Of a stretch of DNA of 64,000 bases, positions 52,220 through 60,605 are shown piece by piece. Numbering within the stretch: position 1 is the stretch's first letter; the number at the start of each line of letters is the position of its first letter. A model generated the notes under the pieces. It was given only the letters and a program-made list of their open reading frames with translations. It was not told where the DNA came from and ran no database searches. The stretch comes from Deltaproteobacteria bacterium. GTDB lineage: Bacteria; Desulfobacterota; GWC2-55-46. The position numbers and the translations under genes were made by a program. The stretch spans positions 1-64,000 of the forward strand of contig JACRCL010000012.1 in NCBI GenBank assembly GCA_016219015.1, in the 5' to 3' direction.

Positions 52220-54325
52220 CTAAATCCCCTCGACCCTGACAGTAAAAGCCGCCTCCATCCCGTCCTCTTTTACCGGGAACTGGAATAGCAGGCATGAGCC
52301 CTGGTATATCTTTTCGAACCCGCCCTCCGACAGGGACACGGTATGTATAGGGAACCTCCAGAGGGTCGCGGGCGCGCTTAGCAGTATCTCCGCCTTTATC
52401 CCCAGGTGGGTGTCTATGAGGCCGAGCTCCCTTATCCCCTTCACCTCGCCCCTGCTCCCGAGCCCTATGCCTTCCTCATCCGGCATGGGCGGGCTCGACT
52501 GGTACTTGCAGGCAGGCCCGTCGCAGCAGGGCAGCATCAGGTTTAATTCCACGGCGAACCTGAAGTCCCGGCGCAGGACCTTCTCATGGCTTTTGACCCT
52601 GTACTTTACGCGAAAGGAGCTTTTATCCAGGGCCTTGACCTCTTTCAAGACCGTATAACCCACCCCGAGGGCGCTGCCTTCCCTCGACAGCTTAAGGGTC
52701 CCGTCCTCCGCGGAGGCGTCATAACGGCCCTGAAAAAAATCCCCGAGGTCCCTGTATTCGTTCTCGAAAAAACTATCGAGGGTCGCCCCGCCGTCGAGGA
52801 AGTGCTCCATGAAAGACCCTCTCCTCGACGTGTCGTATTTGAGGTACTTCTCAAGCCCCTCTTCCTTTACCTTTACCATCTCGTGTATGGACTTTGCCTC
52901 TGCCCCGGCCTCGACCGAGCCCATCGACAAGAGCTTGTAGTGGTACCCCTCCTCCCACCTCGAAAGCGTATTGGACAGGTTCGCGGCGCGGGGCCTGTAA
53001 TCAAGCTCATAAAGCCCGCCGCCGTTATGCGGGCTGAAAAACAGCCCCAGGTCCTCAGTCCTTATTACCGCCTCGTCGTGGCCGTCGGCGTCGAGGTCCA
53101 TGAACTCTACCGTAGCGCCCTCCCCGGTAAAGCCCGTCCCCGCGCTCTCTTCGGCCCTTATGAGGTTCTCGTATACCTTGGTCCTCAGATGCGGCAGGTA
53201 GAGCCCCCCGAAGACACCGTGCCAGTAGGCGTCGTTGCACTGGGCCTTATAGAGGAAGGTCCTGGCCCTCTCAAGGCCGCCGCCGGGCCGGGCCTGCGTG
53301 GAAAGCCTGCTCAACTCTTTGCTTACAAGGAGCATCCTCTTGTGGAGCCAGTTGGCCTCCGGGTACTTGGCGAAGAAGTTCCTCCATGTGCCCCCCTGCA
53401 GGAACCTCCTGATCCTGCCGCCGTCCTCCATGCCCTTTACGTCTTCTATAAGCTCCGTATAAGTCCTCGACGCCTCGGCTGGCAGTGCCCACTCCCCCAT
53501 CTCCATATAGGACGTCGTCGGCAGGTAGACCTTGCCGAGCGCGTCCTCCCTGTCGAGGTACTCGCTTATGGTGACGGACTTCAGCCATTCTGCGTTTTTC
53601 TCGACCATCCCGAAGAACGCATCGAGCCAGCCCTCGTCGAATACCCATTTATGCGTACCCGGCCATACCCCGAACTTCTCACCGTCGTCCCCGTATATGG
53701 CGGCATCGCCTTTACGCAGGAATGTGCCGAGCTCCTTCAGGTGATCTTCGAGCGCGTCTACCTGCCTGAAGGGTATGAGGTACCTGAGGGCCTCGCTGCC
53801 GGGGAATATCCTGACAACGTTGCCCTGGTCCTCTGTTATGTAGTAGCCGCCGAGGTCCTTCCTGTCGAGCCCCGCCTTTATGAAGTGGTAATCGTCCACC
53901 AATAGGTATTCGAGCCCGGCGTTCCTGATAGTCGTCGGGAGCATCGGCTCCCAGACCCGCTCGGCGAGCCATATCCCACGCGGCCTCTTCCCGAAGACCT
54001 CCTCTACCTTGTCCGACATCATCCTTATCTGGCTTAAACGGTCCTCCTCGGGTATCACGCAGAGCACGGGCTCGTAGTAGCCTCCTCCCATGACCTCCGC
54101 CTGCCCCGAAGCGACCATCGACCTCAGAAGCTCTATGTACTCCGGGTGGTTCTCCATCATCCAGTCGAAGAGGAAGCCCGAGTTATGTATGGTCAATTTT
54201 ATCGAGGGGTGCTTCGCGATGGCCTTGAGGAATGGCCAGTAGGAGTCCCTGTAGGCGTCTTCGATGACAGACTCGAAATTGCCGACAGGCTGGTGGTTGT
54301 GAATGCAGAATATGAAATATGGCAT
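52220..54325 (-). CDS. Glycoside hydrolase family 57 alpha-glucan enzyme (4-alpha-glucanotransferase-like)
   Basis: A 701-residue GH57 enzyme with the N-terminal signature FCIHNHQPVGNF. GIWLAERVWEP holds the nucleophile Glu122 and YGDDGEKFGVWPGTH holds the acid Asp213, matching the positions I recall for the Thermococcus litoralis 4-alpha-glucanotransferase (123 and 214). Further blocks are EVMGGGYYEPVL and YLLVDDYHFIKAG. The C-terminal 300 residues form the DUF1925/DUF1926-type beta domains. It has no signal peptide, so it probably remodels intracellular glycogen or maltodextrin. Amylase versus transferase activity cannot be settled from sequence. Confidence 0.9.
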   Translation of the reverse strand: MPYFIFCIHNHQPVGNFESVIEDAYRDSYWPFLKAIAKHPSIKLTIHNSGFLFDWMMENHPEYIELLRSMVASGQAEVMGGGYYEPVLCVIPEEDRLSQIRMMSDKVEEVFGKRPRGIWLAERVWEPMLPTTIRNAGLEYLLVDDYHFIKAGLDRKDLGGYYITEDQGNVVRIFPGSEALRYLIPFRQVDALEDHLKELGTFLRKGDAAIYGDDGEKFGVWPGTHKWVFDEGWLDAFFGMVEKNAEWLKSVTISEYLDREDALGKVYLPTTSYMEMGEWALPAEASRTYTELIEDVKGMEDGGRIRRFLQGGTWRNFFAKYPEANWLHKRMLLVSKELSRLSTQARPGGGLERARTFLYKAQCNDAYWHGVFGGLYLPHLRTKVYENLIRAEESAGTGFTGEGATVEFMDLDADGHDEAVIRTEDLGLFFSPHNGGGLYELDYRPRAANLSNTLSRWEEGYHYKLLSMGSVEAGAEAKSIHEMVKVKEEGLEKYLKYDTSRRGSFMEHFLDGGATLDSFFENEYRDLGDFFQGRYDASAEDGTLKLSREGSALGVGYTVLKEVKALDKSSFRVKYRVKSHEKVLRRDFRFAVELNLMLPCCDGPACKYQSSPPMPDEEGIGLGSRGEVKGIRELGLIDTHLGIKAEILLSAPATLWRFPIHTVSLSEGGFEKIYQGSCLLFQFPVKEDGMEAAFTVRVEGI

Positions 54326-54373
54326 TAAACGCGCCCCCGTGCAGGTTACTGAAGGATACAGGCAAGACTATCC

Positions 54374-54486
54374 GGCTGCTGAAAAAGTCCATCTGCTGCG
54401 TTGTCTTCGCCGCTCGTCATTACAATCGTAGGCAAACACTACGCCTTAGTCTCGCTTCTCGCATCTGGAGCTTTTTGAGCAGCCTC
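54374..54486. repeat. R2 element between glcF and the GH57 gene
   Basis: GGCTGCTGAAAAAGTCCATCTGC at the left and GCATCTGGAGCTTTTTGAGCAGCCTC at the right, core in the opposite orientation to the cheA and ahcY copies. Confidence 0.85.
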
Positions 54487-54489
54487 TTC

Positions 54490-54513
54490 TAATTTTAAGT
54501 TTTTCAACACCTG
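54490..54513. repeat. Solo R2-type end at the glcF stop
   Basis: On the minus strand the glcF TAG is followed directly by CAGGTGTTGAAAAACTT, next to the full R2 copy at 54374-54486. Confidence 0.6.
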
Positions 54514-55788
54514 CTATAGGAGCTCGACAACATGCATTACCTTCGCCTTTACCCCGTACCTGTGGAGTCCGTCCCTCAGCTGGACCATGCAACCAGGGCA
54601 GGCCGTCGCGACGATCTCCGCGCCGCTCTCTCTGACGCTCTCGGCCTTTCTCTTCGTTATCTCCATTGAAAGCTCGTAGTTCGAGATGCTAAGGCCCCCG
54701 CCCAGCCCGCAGCAGCTGCACGGGTGCTTCATCTCCTTCAAGACTACCCCGTCGCCCATCTTTATGACCTCCCTCGGCTCGTCCCTGACACCCTGGTTCC
54801 TCCCGAGGTGGCACGGGTCGTGGTAGGTTACGACGCGCTCCGGGCCGTTGTCTTTCCGCGCGGCCTTATAGTGCAGCTCGTTTACAAGGAGCTCGCTTAT
54901 GTCCCTGACTTTTGAAGCGAACGCCTCGACGCGGCTTTTCATCTCAGGGCTATCGCCGAGAAGTTTCCTGAAGAGGTTCTTTAGCCCCCAGCCGCACGTG
55001 GCGCACGATGTCGTTATGTAATCGTAAGAGCCCGCCTCGAATGCCTCGATGTTCTTTAGCGCCATCTCCCTTGCGATCTTCACGTCGCCCATCGAATAGG
55101 CCGGCATGCCACAGCAGACCTGCGCTGAAGGCACCACGACCTCCACCCCGGCCTTCTTGAGGGCTTCTATCGAAGCCTTCCCGACCTCGGGCATAAGGTA
55201 ATTTATCCCGCACCCGGCGTAGAAGGCTACCCTCAGGGTCTTTCGCGTGGAGCCCGTTGCCCCGCCCTCGGCCATCTCCCTCACCTCCGGGAGTTCGAGG
55301 AAAAAGGTCCTCGCAAGCGGCGGTAATAACCTGTTATTGCCTATGACCGGGAGCGCGAACCTTGAAAGGAGCCCTCTTTCGACGTTGGCGTCCTTGAACA
55401 GGAGGCTCTGGAGCCTCGTGGCGATCCTCAGCGCCCCCGCCATCAGGCCGCCGGTATTCAAAAGGTTCTTGAAGACGAGGGAAGCTGCTATAGGCACTCC
55501 GAGCTTCTCGACGGAATCGGCCCTCGCGGCGCTGATTATCCCGGTGGTGTTGACCCCGTTCGGGCAGTTCGCCTTGCAGGCGCCGCAGAGCGTGCACTCC
55601 TTGATGTGCTTCAAGTACGTCTCGCTCAGTCCTATCTCGCCGTTCAGATAGGACTGTATGAGCGCGAGCTTGCCCCTCGCGCTCGCCGTCTCCCTGCCTA
55701 TTATCCAGACTACAGGGCAGACCGAGCGGCAGGTGCCGCACCGCACGCACTTGTTCAGTTCCTCTCTAAGAAGATTGAGCCCGCTCAT
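54514..55788 (-). CDS. glcF: Glycolate/lactate oxidase iron-sulfur subunit
   Basis: A 424-residue iron-sulfur protein with two [4Fe-4S] motifs, CVRCGTCRSVCP and CTLCGACKANCP (both within the first 85 residues). Two CCG domains follow (FYAGCGINYLMPEVGKAS...VCCGMPAYSMGD and TYHDPCHLGRNQGV...HPCSCCGLGGGLSISNYELS). It passes electrons from the flavin subunit GlcD to the quinone pool. ATG 55788 overlaps the end of glcD by about 20 bases. A GlcE subunit is absent, so the partner oxidase may act on D-lactate or another 2-hydroxy acid. Confidence 0.9.
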   Translation of the reverse strand: MSGLNLLREELNKCVRCGTCRSVCPVVWIIGRETASARGKLALIQSYLNGEIGLSETYLKHIKECTLCGACKANCPNGVNTTGIISAARADSVEKLGVPIAASLVFKNLLNTGGLMAGALRIATRLQSLLFKDANVERGLLSRFALPVIGNNRLLPPLARTFFLELPEVREMAEGGATGSTRKTLRVAFYAGCGINYLMPEVGKASIEALKKAGVEVVVPSAQVCCGMPAYSMGDVKIAREMALKNIEAFEAGSYDYITTSCATCGWGLKNLFRKLLGDSPEMKSRVEAFASKVRDISELLVNELHYKAARKDNGPERVVTYHDPCHLGRNQGVRDEPREVIKMGDGVVLKEMKHPCSCCGLGGGLSISNYELSMEITKRKAESVRESGAEIVATACPGCMVQLRDGLHRYGVKAKVMHVVELL

Positions 55789-57208
55789 CAAGTAGCCCCG
55801 CCTTGTCCGCCTGTTCAGCCTCTTCTATTGGAGCCTTCGGGAATATCTTGCCGGGGTTCAAGACCCCGTTCGGGTCGAAGGCCTTCTTTATCCGCTTCAT
55901 CAATTCAATGGATGCCGGGCCGAGCTCCATGCCGAGGTACTTTGCCTTTGTGACTCCGACCCCGTGCTCGCCGGAGATCGTCCCCTTGAGCCTCAATGTC
56001 AGCTCGAAGACCTCGGTAACGGCGGCCTCGGCCTGTTTCGCCTCCAGCGAGTCTTTCCTGTCGTGCATAACGTTGACGTGTATATTGCCGTCGCCCGCGT
56101 GACCGAAGCAGGCTATGAGCAGGCCCCTCTTCTCCGCTATCGTCTGTATGCCGGAGATGAGCTCCGGTATCTCGGACCTCGGTACGACTATGTCCTCGTT
56201 TATCTTATCGGGCCTTATCTTCAACAGCGACGGCGAGATGGCTCTCCGCGCCTTCCACAAATCCTTTACCTCGTTCTTGTCCGTGGCCGTCCTGAAGTCA
56301 AGAGCCCCGTTCGCCCTGCAGACGCCTTCTATTACTGTAGAGTTTTCCGAAACCTCAGCGGGGTTGCCGTCAACCTCAATCAAAAGGATTGCCCCGGCCC
56401 CCGGAAAGCTTATATTAGCGTACTCGGCCACGGCCCCTATGCAGACGGAATCGATAAGCTCAAGGGTAGACGGCAATATCTTCGAGCTTATTATCCCGGA
56501 TACCGCCCGTGCCGCGTCCTTCATGTCGGGGAATACCGCGAGCATCGTCTTCCTCGATTGCGGCAGGGGCAGTAGCTTAAGCCGCGCCTTTGTCACTACG
56601 CCGAGTGTGCCTTCCGAGCCCACGAGGAGCCTCGTAAGGTCGTAGCCCACGACACCCTTCGCGGTCTCCACCCCGGTATTTACAATCTCGCCCGTGGGCA
56701 GCACGACCTCAAGGCCGAGCACATAGTCCCTCGTCACGCCGTACTTTACGGCCCTCGGCCCCCCGGCGCACTCTGCGATGTTCCCGCCTATTGTAGAGAA
56801 CCTGAGGCTCGTCGGGTCGGGCGGGTAGAAAAGCCCCTTTGCCTCGACCTCCTGCTGGAAATCCCAGGTGACCACGCCCGGCTCCACGAGCGCGGTAAGG
56901 TTCTCGGAGTCTATATCGATAATCCTCCTCATCCGCTCCATGGATACGACCACCCCGCCCTCGACCGGCAGGCTCCCTCCGGAAAAACCCGTGCCCGCGC
57001 CCCTCGGCACGACCGGGAACCCCTCTGCGTTAGCCATCTTAAGGAGAAGCGAGACCTCTTGAGGCCCCTGCGGGAATACTACGGCGTCCGGCAGATAATT
57101 GGTGTTCGTGGCGTCATAGGAGTAGCAGATGAGGTCTTCCTTTGAGAAAGACGCGTTCGAGGGACCGAATATCCTCTTTAACTCGTTTTTTACAGTGTTA
57201 TTAAGCAT
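55766..57208 (-). CDS. glcD: FAD-linked 2-hydroxyacid oxidase (GlcD/D-lactate dehydrogenase type)
   Basis: A 480-residue flavoprotein of the FAD_binding_4 family, with the FAD loop VVPRGAGTGFSGGSLPVEGGVVVSMERM and PDPTSLRFSTIGGNIAECAGGPRAVKYG. DLTRLLVGSEGTLGVVTKARLKLLP and the C-terminal oxidase cap (HAGDGNIHVNVMHD, GTISGEHGVGVTKAKYLG with the catalytic-region His) follow. It oxidises glycolate or D-lactate and transfers electrons to the GlcF protein encoded next. ATG 57208 fits the promoter spacing better than the TTG 15 bases earlier. Confidence 0.92.
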   Translation of the reverse strand: MLNNTVKNELKRIFGPSNASFSKEDLICYSYDATNTNYLPDAVVFPQGPQEVSLLLKMANAEGFPVVPRGAGTGFSGGSLPVEGGVVVSMERMRRIIDIDSENLTALVEPGVVTWDFQQEVEAKGLFYPPDPTSLRFSTIGGNIAECAGGPRAVKYGVTRDYVLGLEVVLPTGEIVNTGVETAKGVVGYDLTRLLVGSEGTLGVVTKARLKLLPLPQSRKTMLAVFPDMKDAARAVSGIISSKILPSTLELIDSVCIGAVAEYANISFPGAGAILLIEVDGNPAEVSENSTVIEGVCRANGALDFRTATDKNEVKDLWKARRAISPSLLKIRPDKINEDIVVPRSEIPELISGIQTIAEKRGLLIACFGHAGDGNIHVNVMHDRKDSLEAKQAEAAVTEVFELTLRLKGTISGEHGVGVTKAKYLGMELGPASIELMKRIKKAFDPNGVLNPGKIFPKAPIEEAEQADKAGLLDERAQSS

Positions 57209-57238
57209 ATGGCATGAGGGCAAAAAGGCCCTTCTTTC

Positions 57239-57266
57239 ATTATACTCTTAATTAGAAAAATATCAA
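57239..57266 (-). promoter_or_regulatory. Sigma-70-type promoter of glcD-glcF
   Basis: TTGATA (5 of 6), 16-base spacer, TATAAT (perfect) on the minus strand. The transcript would start about 23 bases before ATG 57208. Confidence 0.7.
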
Positions 57267-57335
57267 AAAAGCCAATGAATGTCTAACAGGGAATGAAGGT
57301 TGGGTATCGGACCAATGGGGTCAGACACTACATGC

Positions 57336-57360
57336 GGGTTCAGGTTTGCAACCTGAACCC
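57336..57360. repeat. R6 25-bp palindrome
   Basis: GGGTTCAGGTT-tgc-AACCTGAACCC, the exact reverse complement of 12344-12368. Confidence 0.75.
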
Positions 57361-57432
57361 TAAAGTTCGTAATATCTCATAGCTAAGGGATATTGAAGGC
57401 GCCTGGGGAGAAGGGTAGGGATGGAGGGAACC

Positions 57433-57460
57433 TTGCCATAATTCAACATGCTGCTATACT
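57433..57460 (+). promoter_or_regulatory. Promoter of the PEP-CTERM gene
   Basis: TTGCCA, 16-base spacer, TATACT, followed by a short leader with AAAGGAGGG before the ATG at 57494. Confidence 0.6.
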
Positions 57461-57493
57461 TTTATGAAACCACTTACAAAGGAGGGCCGGGCT

Positions 57494-58237
57494 ATGAAAA
57501 GACTATGGCTTATTGGCGTTTTATTAATGCCGGGTCTTGCCTCGAACGCGTACTCGCAGCCCGTAAACTATGGTTTTGAAACGGGCGACACCTCTGGCTG
57601 GACCGAAACTTATCCGGCGTTAGATTATGCGCACATAGACGTGGTGACTGGTTGGACCGGGCCACATGGTGCCTCTTACAGCCCTGTTGAGGGGAATTAC
57701 TTTGCAGCGCTTGAGACAGGTTCACCTGATGGAGACTACACCACCCTGTCCCAGCGTTTTTCTTTAAACCGCGAGGAGACGCTCGAAGGCTGGGCGGCTT
57801 TCTGTTGCGGTGAAGAAGTATACTTTCCGTATCCTTCTAAAGACTCAATGGATTATAACGACTATGCCTTAATAAGCGTCTTGAACGGCTATGGCAATGT
57901 CGTGGCTGTGCCCTGGTACGCCGATTCCTACGATATAGGCTACCGAGTAACTACTCCCGAAGGTGACGTGACTGGCGAGGTGGTGAATTTTGGGCCTGTT
58001 CCGTGGGAACACTGGAGCTGGACGGCCCCTGCTCCGGATGTGTATACATTACAATATCGGGTAACCAATGGAACGGATTCCGCAATCGATAGTTTTGCTT
58101 TTTTTGACGGCCCGGGTGGAGCAACGGCTGTCCCTGAACCCTCGGTTATGGCTTTGTTAGGGATCGGTCTTGCGGGGATTATGGCTGTGCGTATTTTCGG
58201 CAAAGCCCGGACGAGGATGTCTGCTCGTCCGGCGTGA
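57494..58237 (+). CDS. PEP-CTERM sorting-signal protein
   Basis: A 247-residue secreted protein: signal peptide MKRLWLIGVLLMPGLASNAYS, then a beta-rich region starting VNYGFETGDTSGWTE (typical of PEP-CTERM extracellular proteins). The C-terminal sorting signal is VPEPSVMALLGIGLAGIMAV followed by a basic cluster. Such proteins are cleaved by an exosortase (EpsH-type) and exported with exopolysaccharide; no exosortase is in the window. ATG 57494 has an AAAGGAGGG site at ideal distance. Codons are AT-richer and less AUA/AGG-biased than in core genes, which hints at later acquisition. Confidence 0.9.
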   Translation: MKRLWLIGVLLMPGLASNAYSQPVNYGFETGDTSGWTETYPALDYAHIDVVTGWTGPHGASYSPVEGNYFAALETGSPDGDYTTLSQRFSLNREETLEGWAAFCCGEEVYFPYPSKDSMDYNDYALISVLNGYGNVVAVPWYADSYDIGYRVTTPEGDVTGEVVNFGPVPWEHWSWTAPAPDVYTLQYRVTNGTDSAIDSFAFFDGPGGATAVPEPSVMALLGIGLAGIMAVRIFGKARTRMSARPA

Positions 58238-58270
58238 AGGCACACTCTGTTTTTTAAAAAATGTTAAAAA

Positions 58271-58948
58271 CTACCCTTGCTCTTCCTTCATAACGTACCC
58301 GACGCCCCGGACGGTGTGGATCAGTTTCCTGGTGAAGTCCTTGGTGTCTATCTTGCTCCTTAAATGGTTTATGTAGACGTCAACCACGTTGGTTTCGCTG
58401 TCGAAGGTCTGGTCCCAGACGTGCTCGGCTATAAGGGTGCGCGTCAGGACCCTGTTGGGGTTCCTCAAGAGGTATTCGAGTAGCGCGTACTCCTTTACCG
58501 TAAGCTCCACCTCGATCTTGCCCCTCCTTGCCTTGCGGGTGGCCGGGTCCAGGCTCAGGTCCGCGAACTTGAGCACCGGGGAACCGTAGCTACCCCTCCT
58601 CATGAGCACCCTGAGCCTCGCCAGCAGCTCCTCGAACGCGAAAGGCTTCGTCAGATAGTCGTCGGCCCCGACATTCAGCCCCTTAACCCTGTCCTCTACC
58701 GTGTCGCGCGCCGTAAGGAGAAGCACCGGGGCCTTAACGCCGCTGGCCTTCAATTCCCTCAATATCTCGAGCCCGCTCTTCTTGGGGAGCATTATGTCGA
58801 GTATTATGGCGTCATACTCGTTGACCTCTGCGTAGTGCTGCCCCTCCACCCCGTCCTCTACCACGTCCACGGCGTAGCTCTCCTGCTCAAGGCCCCTTTT
58901 TATGAAGGCCGCTACCTTCTTTTCATCCTCTATTATAAGTATCCTCAT
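58271..58948 (-). CDS. OmpR/PhoB-family response regulator
   Basis: A 225-residue DNA-binding response regulator. The receiver domain has IIEDEKK, phospho-acceptor Asp51 in AIILDIMLPKKSGLEIL, LLLTARDTVEDRVKGLNVGADDYLTKPFAFEELLARL. The winged-helix domain has LTVKEYALLEYLLRNPNRVLTRTLIAEHVWDQTFDSETNVVDVYINHLRSKID. It resembles CusR/MprA-type regulators. No sensor kinase gene lies beside it: upstream is a repeat and the M16 peptidase, downstream the convergent PEP-CTERM gene. A promoter precedes it. The signal is unknown. Confidence 0.94.
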   Translation of the reverse strand: MRILIIEDEKKVAAFIKRGLEQESYAVDVVEDGVEGQHYAEVNEYDAIILDIMLPKKSGLEILRELKASGVKAPVLLLTARDTVEDRVKGLNVGADDYLTKPFAFEELLARLRVLMRRGSYGSPVLKFADLSLDPATRKARRGKIEVELTVKEYALLEYLLRNPNRVLTRTLIAEHVWDQTFDSETNVVDVYINHLRSKIDTKDFTRKLIHTVRGVGYVMKEEQG

Positions 58949-58959
58949 ATTCTCTCAGT

Positions 58960-58988
58960 ATGATATACAAAAAAGAGGTTTTTTTCAA
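58960..58988 (-). promoter_or_regulatory. Promoter of the response regulator gene
   Basis: TTGAAA, 17-base spacer, TATCAT on the minus strand. The first bases of the -35 lie in the end of the R5-variant repeat. Confidence 0.6.
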
Positions 58989-59102
58989 CAAGCATAGCGA
59001 GCGGACTCCCCCCGCGGAAAGGCCGCGGGGGAGGAGCGAGCGAATTACAAACGTTAAAATTCCTTACTTGAAAATCTCCGCAGTTTGGCTGCGGAGTATT
59101 TC
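58986..59102. repeat. R5 variant between the M16 peptidase and the response regulator
   Basis: CAACAAGCATAGCGAGCGGACTCC, hairpin CCCCGCGGaaaggCCGCGGGG, GAGCGAGCGAATTACAAACG, TTAAAATTCC, then hairpin CTCCGCAGTTTGGCTGCGGAG. It closely matches 41456-41567. Confidence 0.8.
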
Positions 59103-59104
59103 CA

Positions 59105-60370
59105 TTAATTTAACGCCTTAAGGCCTTCGGGCAGATTCTTTTGGCTTACGCGGCCTATGGCTACGAGCGTGATGTTATCCGGCCTTAAAAGTCCCTTTGC
59201 CGTATCCAGCATCTGCGAAGCCGTGACCCTGTCTATGCCCGCTACTATCTCCTTTACGGGCACGGGGCGGCCGAAGTATATCTCGTCCCTCGCTAACTTC
59301 GTCATGCGGGAATCGGACGTCTCAAGGCCAAGGAGCATCCCGCCCTTGAGCTGCTCCTTGGCGTTATTAAGCTCCTCGCCGGTGATGCCGCGTCTGCGGA
59401 GCCTTCCGTATTCCTTTAATATAAGCTCTGTCACCTCCCGGAACTTGTCCTTCGAGGTCCCGGCGTAGACTATGAGCGAGCCCGCGTCCTTGCAAAGGTT
59501 CAGGTACGAGTATACCGAGTAGGCGAGCCCCCTCTTCTCCCTTATCTCCTGGAAGAGCCTCGAACTCATCCCTCCGCCGAGTATGGTGTTCAGGAGATAG
59601 GCCCTGTACCTCTGCGGGTGCGCCTGCGGAGTGGTGGGCACCCCGAGGCAGAGGTGCACCTGCTCGAGGTCTTTCCTGAAGAGCTTTACCCCGCTTGCCG
59701 GGGCCGGGGGCGCCCCCGCGCCTTCCCTGACGCTTTTCCTGACCGGCCCGAACGCGGGCTTTAAAAGCCTCGCAACGTGTCCGTGCTTGAGGCCGCCGGC
59801 CGCTGTTATGAAGACGTTTCCGGAGATGTACTGCTCGCGGAAATACGCTACTATCTTTTCCCTTGAGATTGACGAGATGGTCTTTTTCGTGCCGAGCACG
59901 GACCACCCGAGCGGGTGGCCCTTCCAGAACCTCTCGGCGAAGAGGTCGTGGATGAGGTCGTCCGGCGTGTCCTCGACCATCTTTATCTCCTGCAGCACGA
60001 CCATCCGCTCCTTTTCGATCTCCTGCCTGTCGAAGACGGAATTGAGGAACATGTCCGAGAGGAGGTCTATGGCGAGCGGGAGGTCCTTGTTCAATACCTT
60101 CGCGTAAAAGCAGGTGTACTCGCGGCTGGTAAAGGCGTTCAGGACGCCTCCGACGGACTCTATCTCCCTGGAGATTTCGAGCGCCGTCCTTTTTTCGGTC
60201 CCCTTGAAAAGGAGGTGCTCGATGAAGTGAGACACGCCCCCTATCTCGCGGACCTCGTTCCTCGAGCCGGTACTGACCCATATGCCGATGGAGCACGACT
60301 CGACGTCGGGCATCTCCTCGGTAATTACGCTTATTCCGCTTTTAAGGGTGGTCTTCTGGATTAGGGACAT
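59105..60370 (-). CDS. M16-family zinc peptidase (PqqL/MPP-like)
   Basis: A 421-residue metallopeptidase of family M16B. The inverted zinc motif HxxEH is HFIEH (His48, Glu51, His52), with the distal Glu in the following helix region (VLQEIKMVEDTPDD). Substrate-site features FTSREYTCFYAKVL and the second half RAYLLNTILGGGMSSRLFQEIREKRGLAYSVYSYL are typical. ATG 60370 gives the usual N-terminus; a TTG 14 codons upstream is possible. Position after pnp, as in many bacteria, suggests a link with RNA/protein turnover, but substrates are unknown. Confidence 0.92.
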   Translation of the reverse strand: MSLIQKTTLKSGISVITEEMPDVESCSIGIWVSTGSRNEVREIGGVSHFIEHLLFKGTEKRTALEISREIESVGGVLNAFTSREYTCFYAKVLNKDLPLAIDLLSDMFLNSVFDRQEIEKERMVVLQEIKMVEDTPDDLIHDLFAERFWKGHPLGWSVLGTKKTISSISREKIVAYFREQYISGNVFITAAGGLKHGHVARLLKPAFGPVRKSVREGAGAPPAPASGVKLFRKDLEQVHLCLGVPTTPQAHPQRYRAYLLNTILGGGMSSRLFQEIREKRGLAYSVYSYLNLCKDAGSLIVYAGTSKDKFREVTELILKEYGRLRRRGITGEELNNAKEQLKGGMLLGLETSDSRMTKLARDEIYFGRPVPVKEIVAGIDRVTASQMLDTAKGLLRPDNITLVAIGRVSQKNLPEGLKALN

Positions 60371-60422
60371 CTGTAAGGTATCCCGCCGGGGTGCAGAGTT
60401 TTTAAGGGCCAAAAAAACTTAA

Positions 60423-60564
60423 GGGTGCCTCTAAAAATTAGGAATTTTTTCTGAGGTCAAGGAAGGGCGGAAATAAAAAGCGCAGCATATATGTGAATAT
60501 GTGAGCATTTTTATTTTCGCCCCGACGCAGAGATCAGGAAAAAGAACAATTTTTAGAGGTAGCC
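60423..60564 (+). repeat. R1 long-hairpin element flanked by TTAA
   Basis: Ends GGGTGCCTCTAAAAATT and AATTTTTAGAGGTAGCC. TTAA lies directly outside both ends (60419-60422 and 60565-60568), as a target-site duplication would. Confidence 0.9.
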
Positions 60565-60568
60565 TTAA

Positions 60569-60600
60569 ATGGCTTGCTTAAAGTAACTTAAGCAAGCCAT
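60569..60600 (-). terminator. Hairpin after pnp
   Basis: ATGGCTTGCTTAA-6 nt-TTAAGCAAGCCAT, a perfect 13-bp stem five bases past the pnp stop, followed by TTTAAGG on the minus strand. It probably ends or protects the pnp mRNA; the T-run is short. Confidence 0.6.
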
Positions 60601-60605
60601 CGTCA

